From assembly GCA_029204225.1 (NCBI GenBank), contig MU831912.1, positions 1-64,000 of the forward strand: DNA of 64,000 nucleotides, written 5' to 3'. The translations under genes were made by a program, and so were the position numbers. Below the pieces are notes generated by a model that was not told the DNA's origin, did not search any database, and saw nothing but the letters and a program-made list of their open reading frames with translations. The stretch comes from Diphasiastrum complanatum. Lineage: Eukaryota > Streptophyta > Lycopodiopsida > Lycopodiales > Lycopodiaceae. Shown here in pieces: positions 1 to 10,300 of this stretch. How positions within the stretch are numbered: position 1 is the first letter of the stretch; each line of letters begins with the position of its first letter.

Positions 1-328
1 ACAAACATGAGAGGAAATAGGGGCTGGAAAAGAGCAGTATGTGAGCAAAAAAGACAGCAAGTAGGTGCAAAAAAAGGAAGTGCAAATGGGCGCAAGCAAT
101 ACCTGAGTGGGTGCTGATCCGTCATCCAATCAATAGTGCCAACAAAGAGAGGTAAAAGCTGAAGATATGACAAAATAGATGCGCCACCCAGCCACGAATC
201 CGAATCCTCAACTCGCACCAAATAAGCTGAAAAAGTGCTGAAAGAGGGTGCTAGACCGCCGACAAATAATCAGCAAAATGACAGCAAGTCAATGGAGAAA
301 TCCTTTGAAAATGGTGAGATAATAGGGC

Positions 329-930
329 GCCTGGGTAGCAACTACCAAGATCCACAATATGCTGAAAATCAGGATGGAAAAGGTGCTGAAGTAAGGCGCC
401 GATCAGCCTCCAATCCATAGCCGAAACGGACTAGCAGTCGGTGAAGAGAACCGCTGAAAATGAGACGGTAGTAGGGCGCTGGGGCAGCAGCTACCGAATC
501 TGAAAAAAGAGCGGAAAATAATGGTGATGTAGGGCGCTGGACAGCCTCCAATCAATATAAAAAATGGATAGCAAATCGGTGACGAAAAGTGTCGAAAATG
601 TTGACGTAGTAGGGCGCTAAACAGCAGCTACCAAATCTGCAAAAACAATGAAAATCTGCCGAAAAAATCGACGAAAGTGATGGGTTAGCACGGGCGCTGG
701 ACAGCCTCCACCAAAACTGCAAAAAAATCATGAAGAAATCGTCGAAAGGTGATGGGCAGTAGGGCGCTGGACAGTCACCACCAATTTGCAAAAAATGACG
801 AGAAAATCGATGAAAGTGATGGGTGGTAGGGCGCTGGACAACCTCCACCAATCTGCAGGAAAGTTGACGGAGATAATTGATGAAAGTGATGGGTGGTAGG
901 GCGCTGGACAACCTCCACCAATCTGCAAGA
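329..930 (-). repeat. Tandem array in family-B leader, about nine units
   Basis: Nine degenerate units carry a core resembling TAGGGCGCTGGACAGCCTCC followed by accaatctgcaaa. Cores lie near 329, 391, 470, 529, 609, 690, 760, 828 and 897, so spacing is about 60-80 bp. Units at the LTR-proximal end are most alike and distal ones are more diverged. The same array is present in the other orientation at 27725-28330. Confidence 0.85.
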
Positions 931-934
931 AAGT

Positions 935-946
935 GCACTGATACCA
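935..946 (-). other. Primer-binding site of family-B element
   Basis: On the minus strand this reads TGGTATCAGTGC, close to TGGTATCAGAGC, the sequence complementary to the 3' end of plant initiator Met-tRNA. It directly abuts the LTR end (TAACT, minus strand), which fixes the 3' boundary of the LTR. Confidence 0.8.
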
Positions 947-1059
947 AGTTACAAGCTAAGATTCACTAGCTATCCTAGAAAGCAGACTTAAGCTAGAAAG
1001 CAAGAAGAGAGAATGCTTAAAGAGGCTTAAAGAGGAGCAATTATCATCAACTCCATAAA
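947..1059 (-). mobile_element. Family-B LTR, 3' part (split by family-A insertion)
   Basis: Reverse complement of the last ~110 bp of the family-B LTR (compare 31620-31733 and 27602-27709). The LTR is interrupted at 1059/1060 by the family-A element and resumes at 4282. The interruption is flanked by the direct repeat ATAAA (1055-1059 and 4277-4281). Confidence 0.85.
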
Positions 1060-1509
1060 AGTTATGGACTCCGGCTCATTACATTCGCCACGTCCATTTA
1101 CATTTACAGTTGCTTTACTTTATGCATAAGCAGGCCTTGGGCCCTTTTTTATTCATTAGTGACATTCAGACTATATGGTTGGCCTTTGGCTTATTATTCA
1201 TTATTAGGCCATTTGAACATATTACTGGAGAGTGGGGACCTTCTTGGAGGGCGCACTATTATCCCTCCCAGTTGGGCCCTAGCCACTGGAAGCTTCCTTT
1301 TAGGGCTTCCTCTTGGCTATATGTAGGGAAACTGTGTCATTTGTCATTCAGTTGATGATATTGATCTCTCTCTTTAGCCTCCTTAATCTCTCTCTTTCCT
1401 GCTTTATAGGGTTATGTCCTTGCTTATGTGCTGCTTTCATAGCTTAAGTCTTGCTTATGTGATGCTTTCATAGCTTAGCTCTAGATCAGCTATGGCTCTA
1501 TTTGTAACT
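1060..1509 (+). repeat. 5' LTR of family-A element
   Basis: 450 bp, matching 3859-4276, 23606-24048 and 63587-64000. It begins AGTTATGGACTCCGG and ends TTTGTAACT. A short internal duplication of a segment like ttatgtgctgctttcatagc makes it ~32 bp longer than the 3' LTR. A TATA-like GGCTATATGTAGGG lies near 1316. The U3 inverted repeat GGAGGG...CCCTCC is at 1246-1268. Confidence 0.9.
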
Positions 1510-1522
1510 GGAGCTAAGGAGC

Positions 1523-3812
1523 TTGCATGTTGCCCATCTTTCCTCTGTCTTTCAGTTACTTGTACACCACCAGTTATTTGCTAAGTTGTCTAGATGTTCT
1601 TTTGTTGTTTCTGAGATCGAGTTTCTTGGTTTTCTTATTTGTAATAATCACATTTGTCTGGACCCTCATAAGGTTCAGGCCATCCAGGATTGGCCTATAC
1701 CTACTGATATTCATCATGTTCGTATGTTTCTTGGGTTAGCCACTCACCTTCGTCATCCAGTTCCTCATTTTGCCACTATCGCAGCTCCTCTTCATGCACT
1801 TTTGAAGAAGTCTAGTACTTTTCTTTGGACTTCTAATTGTCAGACAACATTTGATACTCTTCGTCGTGCTGTTGTTGATGCTGCCCTTATGTGTTTACCA
1901 CAGTTTGATCAGAAGTTCTTGTTGAGACTGATGCTAGTAATGTTGGTTTGGGTGCTTTACTTCGCCAGTCACAATGTATTGTTGCTTATGAGTCGCGTCG
2001 TCTTCGCACTTATGAGCAACGTTATTCTGTGCATGAGAAAGAGCTTTTTTGCTATTATCTATGCTCTTAAGAAGTGGCGTCATTATTTGTATCGAGTCCC
2101 ATTTGACATTATTACTGATCACCAGTCTTTACGTTGTCTGTTTTCTCAATGTGACCTTAGTGATCGTCAATTTCGTTGGTTGCAGTTTTTACAGTCTTTT
2201 AATTTCCTCCATATTGTATCGTCCTGGTCGTGCTAACACTGCTACTGATGCATTATCTCGTCTTCCAGCTTTGTTAAATACACTCGTTTCTACTATTCCT
2301 CCATGGTTTGATGCCCTACCTACAACATACCTTACATGTTCTGATTTTCGTGATGTTTATAGTTCTGCCCCACCTGTTTCGTCCAGTCCTCATCAGGTTT
2401 ACTCCATTATTGACAATCGTCTTTATCATTATGATTCTCTTTGTATCCCTAGTTCTTTGGGTATCCGTTCCCAGTTGTTGTCGGATGCTCATTCCTCTCT
2501 TGTTGGGGGTCACTTTGGTTTTTTGAAGTCTTATGCTCGTCTCAAAGACCATTTCTATTGGCCCTCTCTTCGATTTGAGCTTGCTGTACTTATTCGTACC
2601 TGCCCTTTTTGTCTTCGTAATAAGTACTCCCGTGCTAAATCTGCTGGTTTGCTCCAGAGTTGGCCTATTCCTCATCGCCAGTGGATTGATATATCTATGG
2701 ACTTTATCCTTGGCCTTCTCCATACACAGCGTGGTCACGATTCATGTATGGTGGTAGTTGACAGGTTCTCGAAATAGGCACATTTTATCCCAGTTCGCAG
2801 TACTATCACAGCAGAGCAGTGTGCACGTTTGTTCCTATCAGAGATTTTCCGCCTGCATGGATTTCCTCGTACTATCCATTCCGATCGGGATAGTAAGTTT
2901 ACATCTATATTTTGGACAGAGCTTATGCGTATTTTGGATGTTCAGCTTTTTATGGGTTCTACTTATCATTCTACTTCTGATGGGCAGTCTGAGGTCCTTA
3001 ACAGGATCCTTGAGGATTATTTACGCCATTTTGTTACTCCTTCAGGGAAGGATTGGGATCAGCATTTATGTTTAGCAGAGTATAGCTATAATAGCTCTAT
3101 TAGTACCAGCACAAGTGTCTCACCATTTTTATTATCTCATGGCTATGCACCTCTTTTACTTGGCATTCCTCTTCCTCGTGAGGATACACCTGTTACACTT
3201 GCATCTTTTCTATCAGGTGCTCGAGAGCTTATTACCCGGGCCAGTTCTCATTTACAGCATGTTCAGCAGCGTTATCAGACCTCAGTTGATCGTCACCGCC
3301 GCCATGTTGAGTTTCAGCTTGGAGATATGGTTTATCTACTCTGACGGTTTGCACGTCATCATTTTGTCCAGGGCCATGCTTCTACTGAGAAGCTTGCACC
3401 ACGTTAGTATGGGCCTTATCGCATTGTGGAGGTTCTTAGTCCAGTTACATATCGCTTACAGCTTCCTGCTTCCACACGCGCCTGTGATGTATTCCATGTC
3501 AGTTTATTACGTGCTGCTATTGAAGATGACGCTCCTTGTGATGCTGAGTTTCCTACTGCTCTAGAGTTATTTCCATTTTTACCTGCTGCTATATTACAGA
3601 TCCGTCTATACCATAGTCGACGCCGCCGGCAGATTCAGTTTTTGGTCCAGTGGGATGGTCGTCCTATTGAGGAGGCCACATGGGAGCCTATTGATGTCTT
3701 TTATCATACACCATTACTTGCGGATCAGGCTCGTGCTCTTGCTACACTTGTTGATTCCTCTACATCAGATGTTCCTCTAGCTGTTGATGCACTAGGGCTT
3801 GCTGCTACTTGA
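1523..3812 (+). pseudogene. Chromovirus pol remnant: RT (C-terminal half), RNase H, integrase, chromodomain
   Basis: The first ~130 codons match the end of a gypsy reverse transcriptase (KLSRCSFVVSEIEFLGFLI, then MFLGLATHLR). RNase H follows (DIITDHQSLRCLF). Next come the integrase zinc-binding region (HSSLVGGHFGFLKSYARL... CPFCLRNK), the integrase core (WIDISMDFI; FPRTIHSDRDSKF; STSDGQSEVLNR), the linker LGDMVYLL and a C-terminal chromodomain (IQFLVQWDGRPIEEATWEP). Frameshifts near 1918 and 2046 and near the RNase H/integrase join, plus in-frame stops at 2775, 3342 and about 3402, break it. The chromodomain places it among the chromoviruses, whose integrases are thought to favour heterochromatin. 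It is dead. Confidence 0.9.
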
Positions 3813-3858
3813 TTTGGTTATCTTTTGGGCAGTTGGGTCTTTTTTTTGTGTCGGGGAG

Positions 3859-4276
3859 AGTTATGGACTCGGCTTATTACATTTGCCGCGTCCATTTACA
3901 TTTACAGTTACTTTACTTTATGCATAACCAGGCCTTGGGCCCTTTTTTATTCATTAGTGACATTCAGACTATATGGTTGGCCTTTGGCCTTATTATTCAT
4001 TATTAGGCCATTTGGACATATTACTGGAGAGTGGGGGCCTTCTTGGAGGGCGCACTATTATCTCTCCTAGTTGGGCCCTAGCCACTGGAAGCTTCCTTTT
4101 AGGGCTTCCTCTTGGCTATAAGTAGGGAAACTATGTCATTTGTCATTCAGCTGATGATATTGATCTCTCTCTTTAGCCTCCTTAATCTCTCTCTTTCTTG
4201 CTTTCTAGGGTTAAGTCTTGCTTATGTGATGCTTTCATAGCTTAGCTCTAGATCAGCTGTGGCTCTATTCATAACT
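3859..4276 (+). repeat. 3' LTR of family-A element
   Basis: 418 bp, starting AGTTATGGACTCGG and ending CTATTCATAACT. The outer heptamers AGTTATG/CATAACT are perfect inverted repeats. A purine-rich GTCGGGGAG just upstream (3850-3858) is the likely polypurine tract. It is followed by the second ATAAA target duplication. Confidence 0.9.
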
Positions 4277-4281
4277 ATAAA

Positions 4282-4544
4282 GGAATACAATGTTGCCCTA
4301 CTTATACCCTCTCCCTGAATCAAATGGAGGATTCAAAGAAAGGGAGGGAAAAGGATTTGGAGGGAAAATAGTGCGCTCTCCCAATAGGAGGACCCCCACT
4401 CCAAATCAATGTGACCAAGTCCTAAAAATATAACCAAATAGTGCCCAAGGCCAGTATATGAATAAATAGGGCCTTTAGGCCTGCTTATGCATAATAACAA
4501 TAAAAGAATGGACGTGGCGAATGTAATGAGCCAAGTCCATAACT
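4282..4544 (-). mobile_element. Family-B LTR, 5' part (resumes after family-A insertion)
   Basis: Reverse complement of the first ~260 bp of the family-B LTR (compare 31360-31620). On the minus strand it starts AGTTATGGACTTGG at 4544. With 947-1059 it makes a ~376-bp LTR. The next bases outward, aatac (4545-4549), would be the target duplication, but the partner copy is outside the window. Confidence 0.85.
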
Positions 4545-5529
4545 AATACATTGTGAAAGTTTTACACTAGACAAGTGATGGCACCGCACCAGAGCACTTA
4601 TACTATCTTGTACATTTTTGGCTCATGTGTTGCATGTCACTTCTTTGCAGGAGTGGGCTCAATACTTCAGCCAACTGCCCTTTTTAGGATTGCCCGGCCT
4701 ATGGCAATTCCACTAGCATTTGTCTCTAGGGTTAACCACCTCTGTCAAGCCCTCAAAAGTACCACCCTGTAACCTATCCATCGGTGGAGCAGCTGCCTTG
4801 GAGAAATTCCTAATTTGTACACTTTCAAATTTGCAGAGTCTGTACTGTGATATAAGCTAACTAAGCTCTGTGGGTTTTGGGTCTCATTGACCACAACAAG
4901 TTTTGCTGGATCAATTGTAACTCTCTATACCATCAGTGTGTGATCGAGGTACCCTAGACGCAGCTTAACTGTCTTGTTGGCATAAAGGACATCAACCTAG
5001 AACGTCCTAAATATGGTATCAATATGCTTTCCATGGTCCACCAGGGTTGATTTTTAGAGGGCATGCCAAATTAGCTCTATGGTTTCTCTTCAGATCTTAG
5101 TTGCAGATTGATAATCTGCTGACAATGTCTTTTCTCCCATTCTACTGTTTTTGCATATGGTTATGCTTTTAACTGTCACTTGTGCTCTTCATGGACCAAG
5201 CATTCAATTGTTAAGAATCTTCTCAAATTTCAATTTTGTTCAGCCATCAATCTCGAAGTTTTTAATTATGTAAATGTCTCTTATTATTTTGAGTTTGCAG
5301 GTATTCACTGGGCAGTTGCTTGATCCCTCATTGTTTGTTATGAATGCTGTGATGCAGAAAAGAACAAATTTAAGTCGTTATTTTGGTGCAAGTTTTAAGC
5401 ATTTTGCTTCATGTATCAACTTTTTTGTGCAAAAGCATCTTCACTGAAGCCATGTCTGCTTTAGGTGTCAGGAAAATTATGTCCAAGTTTGAGGTGGTTG
5501 TTCTAACTCATCCTCGGTTCTCTTTCCAG
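4545..5529. other. No recognised gene; probably LON intron
   Basis: About 1 kb of AT-rich sequence between the family-B LTR and the first recognised LON exon. An acceptor-like ttttgagtttgcag precedes 5301, but the following translation matches nothing I know in LON. I see no exon for the segment just before the AAA+ domain, so that exon must lie upstream of the window. Confidence 0.5.
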
Positions 5530-5654
5530 CGAAGAAAATTTTGATGTGCAGCAAGCTCAAAAAATACTTGATGATGATCACTATGGCTTGGCGGATGTCA
5601 AAGAGAGGATACTGGAATTTATTGCAGTGGGGAAGCTGAGGGGGACTGCATTAG
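5530..5654 (+). CDS. LON1: LON1 exon: AAA+ entry segment
   Basis: Acceptor tctttccag is at 5521-5529 and donor gt at 5655. It encodes [20 protein letters not shown] and then [21 protein letters not shown]. The first base completes a codon begun in an upstream exon outside the window; the last base starts a Gly codon completed in the next exon. Confidence 0.9.
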
Positions 5655-7296
5655 GTAGCTTTAAGCTGCTGGAACTTTTTTTTGTTGCATAATTATTATG
5701 CCAATGCAAGGCTGTATTTAGTGGCTTCAGCTCTACGTCTTCATTCAAGAATTCACGTCAATGTCTTCACAAATCTGAATTTTCTCCTTATAAAGCACCC
5801 AGAAACGTAGTAGACTACTTTTCAGTGCCTGAGGATTAGTCATGTCTTCTGATGGAAATTTGCAGGAAAGATAATTTGTCTAGCAGGGCCACCAGGAGTC
5901 GGGAAAACCAGTATAGGGAGATCGATTGCACATGCGCTGAACCGCAAGTTCTATCGCTTTTCAGTTGGGGGCCTTGGAGATGTTGCTGAAATCAAAGTCA
6001 GTTCTTTTTCTTTTCCATGGAAAATTTCCAAAATGCGAAGCTGTAACAGCAGGCGGATGCTAACAATCATGATGTGTGACTAGTTCTTTCTGGAATGAAA
6101 CAAACGCACATAAAACTGTGTTTCAAATGCATCTATGATTTAATGTGAGGTTCATGTTTCTGAAATTTGTATTAAGGAGATTTTTGGCTTTGCTGTTCTT
6201 GATGTAAACTTATGAGTTTTATGACAAGATTTTAGGGTCATCGGAGGACATATGTTGGTGCGATGCCTGGGAAAATGGTCCAATGTCTCAAAACCATCGG
6301 CACATCAAACCCCTTGGTGCTTATTGATGAAATTGACAAGGTAGAGTTGTCTCTCAAGAAGTTGTCTTGCAGATTATTTCTTCTCATGCAAGCATATATT
6401 ACTGTGATGGATATATCTGCAATTTTCACTTGTCTTGCTGGGATCTTCTGGATGGTTGAAACAGCTGGGAAGGGGGCATGCAGGGGATCCTGCAAGTGCT
6501 TTGCTTGAGCTTCTGGATCCAGAGCAAAATGCCAACTTTTTGGACCATTATCTGGATGTTCCTATTGATCTGTCCAAGGTAAATATCGCCTTACATTGGA
6601 TCAAAGGCAATTTATTTTAAGTTAAAATCAAGAAAATGTACTCCATGGAATATAATCATATGCCATCTGTCATGACTCTCTGAATCAAGTTTTGTATCAT
6701 GTGGTAGATGATGTGCATCTGTCGTTTCCGTTGGGTTGCTCTTGACTCAGAGAAACTAATGATTGAACTTTTCAGATATTGTTTGAGAATTTGTGTGATA
6801 TTGTGTGTGTGTGTGAGTCTTGAGATTCTCTGTGTGTGTATGTGTGTGTGTGTGTGAGTGATTGTTTGATATTGTGTGTGTGTGTCTTGAGATTGTGTGT
6901 GTGTGAGTGATTGTGTGTGAGAGAGTGTGTGTGCATGTGTGTGTCTTGAGATTGTGTGTGTGTGTGTGAGTGAATGTGTGTTAGTGTGTGTGTGAGAGTG
7001 TGTGTGTGTGTGTGACTGATTGTGTGTGTATGTGTGACATGTGTGTGTTGAAACTTGAATCTTGATGGGGTTCAGTGTGGGGCCTGGGCATTGTGAGAGG
7101 GGTGTGGGACATGGGTAGTAGGTACTTACAAGTTACTACTTAGTTAGAAGTTAGAACTTAGGAGTTAGTCCGAGTTACTAGTTAGAACTTAGGAGTTAGA
7201 AGTTAGCGGTTAGGGTTAAAAACTAGATTAGAATTTAAAATTTAGAATTTAGAATTTAGGGTATACTACATAGATATTAGAGACTCGTCACTCGAG

Positions 7297-7367
<71 letters not shown>

Positions 7368-10300
7368 ACGAGCTCGTAACCAGTGCCGAACCCTAGAGAA
7401 CACAGATAGGTCAGATACCATAGTCAGGGTCGTGTCCAGTGTACATGACCAACAGGGCAAGACAGTGTGAGTAGTGTGCCCCAGCACGGTCCATAGCCAT
7501 GGCAGGCCTAACACAGCCTAGGGACCCTGTCAGCAGGATAGGGCTCCCAGTTGGGTCCCGACGTGCAGTCGGCCACGTCAGTGCCACGTGGCCGACACTT
7601 GGCAGTAGCATGCTACCAGTCCTCACACTGGGCTAGGAGGGGCTTACTCTATATCAGCGAGTAGGCAAGGTTGGGTGGATCAGTTAGTGTTTGCCCTACT
7701 GTGGTGTTAGGATCTACTACACTGGTATCAAAGCCATCTCCATCCTAGGGAGTTCAGGAGCAGCAGTAGAGAAAGCTATCAGAAGATAGGAAAGATCTTT
7801 GAGTTTCTCAGAAAAGATTAGAGGAGGAGAATCGCTGTAGGAGCAGCCTTAGAACTTCTGATTTTCACTGAGAAATCACAGTAGCAAGGAGTCAGATTCC
7901 AAGTGTAGGTAGCTCGCTGGAAAAACACCTGTTTCTCACTGAGTTCAGAGGATTCTCTATAGTTTTCCCAGCGAAATTAGAGTAGGAAGAAGCCAGCACC
8001 TCCATCGCTGTATAGTCAGAGACTTGCATCTGATTTCCAGGGAAAAATTTACTGGTTCTCAGCGAGTTTGAAGCCAAAAAGGAGGAGCAGGGCCAGCGCT
8101 GCCAGTGCTTCTGAAAATCTGGTTTTTGGACAAGTTTTCGGGCCCCAACGTCAGAGATTTGGAGCAAGAGGATTCCTACCAGATCAGCGAGCAGGAGACT
8201 TCTGAAATTTCAGAATTCAGAAGGGTTTTTGGACTTCAGATTTGCCATTTTGTGGACAAATTGAGATGTTGTCAGACCAGCGAGGGGGGATAGCAAAAGT
8301 TTCAGATCTTGTTGCACATTTTCCAACCTCAAATCAGATTGAGGAAGAAGCTGAGAAGGGCTTTTCTTGATTCTCTCTGTGGAAGTACAGTTCTCAGAAA
8401 GAGCTAAGTTTCCTTTCCCTTGTACAGTTGTAAATTAGTCTTTTAGACTTTTTTTCCTTCAGAAGTTAAGGTAGCTCTCTTTCAGTTCCGAAGATGACCA
8501 CTCCTCAGGGACCTGATCAACCCCCGGAGAGAGGCTTCGACGAACTTGAAACAGAAGCCTTGGCTTACAGAAAAGGGAGGGAACCCATGGCAGAGAAGAA
8601 CAGGAACAGTTCGCCGAAGAACTCGACAAACTGGTTACCAAGGAGCAGTTCCTCCAATTGGTAACAGAAGTGGATGAACTGAAGTTGGCATTAGCCAATT
8701 TCAAGTCCAGTGTGGACGACTCGTTCACTGAACTCAAAAACTTGATTTTGAGTTCCGCGAAAGGAAGCCTTCCCTCCACTTCTCAGTTATCCCCTTCTCC
8801 ACTTCCATCAGTTTCGGGTGAGACTTTACGGTCTCACCCCAGTGTTTTTAAAGACTTAAAACCTCCTACGTTTAATGGGGAAGAGGAGGATAGAAATGCA
8901 GATATTCTACAAACCTTCCTCAGCAAATGGAAGAACATTCATGCTCTTAAACAGACCCCTGACCATTTGCAAGCCATTGAGGCCAGTCTTTCCTTAGGGC
9001 CTATGACCTATAAGTGGTGGTTAAATCTCCAGGAGACTGGGCAGACTCCCCGGTCATGGAAAGCTTTTGAAGAAGCTTTCCTAAGAGAATTTCTACCAGA
9101 GAATGAACTTGATAGAGTCTGGGAAGCCTGGGAAAGAACAGTAATGGAAAAGTCTCTCATCCAATATATCTCGCAGTATCGAGAAGCAATTTTAAAGATT
9201 AAAAATATGGATGACTATCAGAAAATCAGGGGATTTGTCCGTGGCCTCAAAGATGAATATAAAGTAGAGGTCCAGAGAAACTCGCCTACTACCCTTGAGC
9301 AAGCTCTCAGATATGCTCAAATCTATGATGATTCAGTGGGTAGGAAGAGGGCGAGACAACAGCCACTTTCTGAGCAGCCTCCTCAGAAAGACTTTCAATT
9401 TAAAAAGGAATTTTTTAAAAGAAAGAAAGAAGATAAATTTAAAAGTGAAGCTCCTCAGAAACGCCCTTCACTCATACAGCCCTTAAAACCAGATGATTTT
9501 GAGAAAGCCAAAGAAGAACGTTTGTGCTTTGTGTGTATGGGCAAAGGACACACAGTCAGACAGTGTCCCAAGGGGCCTTTCACTAAAAAAGATAAAAAAG
9601 ATAAAAAACAAGTTCATCTTGTTCAGACTGTATGTTTCCCCAGTGACTCGGCAGCTTCCGAGATCAAAGTGTATCATGAAGATCATGAACACTGTTGTGA
9701 GCTGAGAGAGAGAAAGAAGAAAGAAAGCTCTATTAATGTCTTTTCCATGCCAAAAGGCATATAAGACCAATAAGAGTACATGTGAAGTATGTGGTAACCT
9801 TGGGAGCGTATATAAACGTCTCCAAGAAAGAAAACTATGCATAAGAGATGAACAATATAACTGTAAACTACAAACTGTCCATAAGTGGGAGCAAAAATAG
9901 CTACTTAGAGGGCCGCTAGTGCGAGAGAGAGAGAAGAAGAAGAAGAAGCTTTAGGGAAGGTGTGTTTGGCAACTGGTTTGAGGAGCTCGACTAAAAGGAG
10001 GTCAATGTCAGACATACGATTGTCCTTGAGTTTGCAGATGGTGGCTTCAACCATGTCAGGAGCAAAGAGGTCACAGTGGGTAGGACGAGAAGAAAGAGAC
10101 ATAGCCAAGGAAGCAGAGCGGAGGGAGCGAAGGAGGTAGGAGGAACGAGAAGAAAAGTAGGCCACTTTCTTTTTACGGAGAAGGGATCGAATCTGCTTTT
10201 CCACGGAAGAAGAAAGTGTAGAATTGGAGAGTTTGAGGAACTTGACATATTTCTGGAAGAACAGTCGTTGTCATACCATTTATTATGGGTAAGATGATGA

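Larger units (their letters stand above)
1..946 (-). mobile_element. Family-B LTR retrotransposon, 5' leader (minus strand, continues left of window)
   Basis: This stretch is the reverse complement of the leader that follows the 5' LTR of the better-preserved family-B copy at 27710-28700. It begins at a primer-binding site (935-946) next to the LTR end at 947 and runs leftward out of the window. No protein is encoded here. The short ORFs come from the repeat units (see 329-930). The gag gene of this copy would lie beyond position 1. Confidence 0.8.
1060..4276 (+). mobile_element. Family-A Ty3/gypsy chromovirus, internally deleted, inserted in a family-B LTR
   Basis: The element is bounded by two LTRs (1060-1509 and 3859-4276) that start AGTTATGG and end TAACT. 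A 5-bp target duplication ATAAA (1055-1059, 4277-4281) confirms both ends. The interior keeps only the second half of reverse transcriptase, RNase H, integrase and chromodomain. The primer-binding site, gag, protease and first half of reverse transcriptase are missing directly after the 5' LTR. An element without a primer-binding site cannot be reverse-transcribed, so I infer that this deletion happened after insertion. Confidence 0.9.

Noticed and set aside
329-930. CRISPR-like array (regularly spaced repeats)
   Set aside because: Spacing and repeats are degenerate, the spacers are themselves related, it lies in a eukaryotic retrotransposon leader, and there are no cas genes.
369-947. Minus-strand ORFs of 60-131 codons
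   Set aside because: They arise from the leader tandem array, whose units happen to lack stops in several frames; the same occurs at 27709-28211 on the plus strand.
5301-5370. Possible extra LON exon after an acceptor-like ttgcag
   Set aside because: The translation (VFTGQLLDPSLFVMNAVMQK) does not fit the Lon segment expected before the AAA+ module, and no convincing donor keeps the frame.
7266-7514. 82-codon ORF with poly Ser-Leu
   Set aside because: Product of the (GA)n microsatellite; no other coding evidence.
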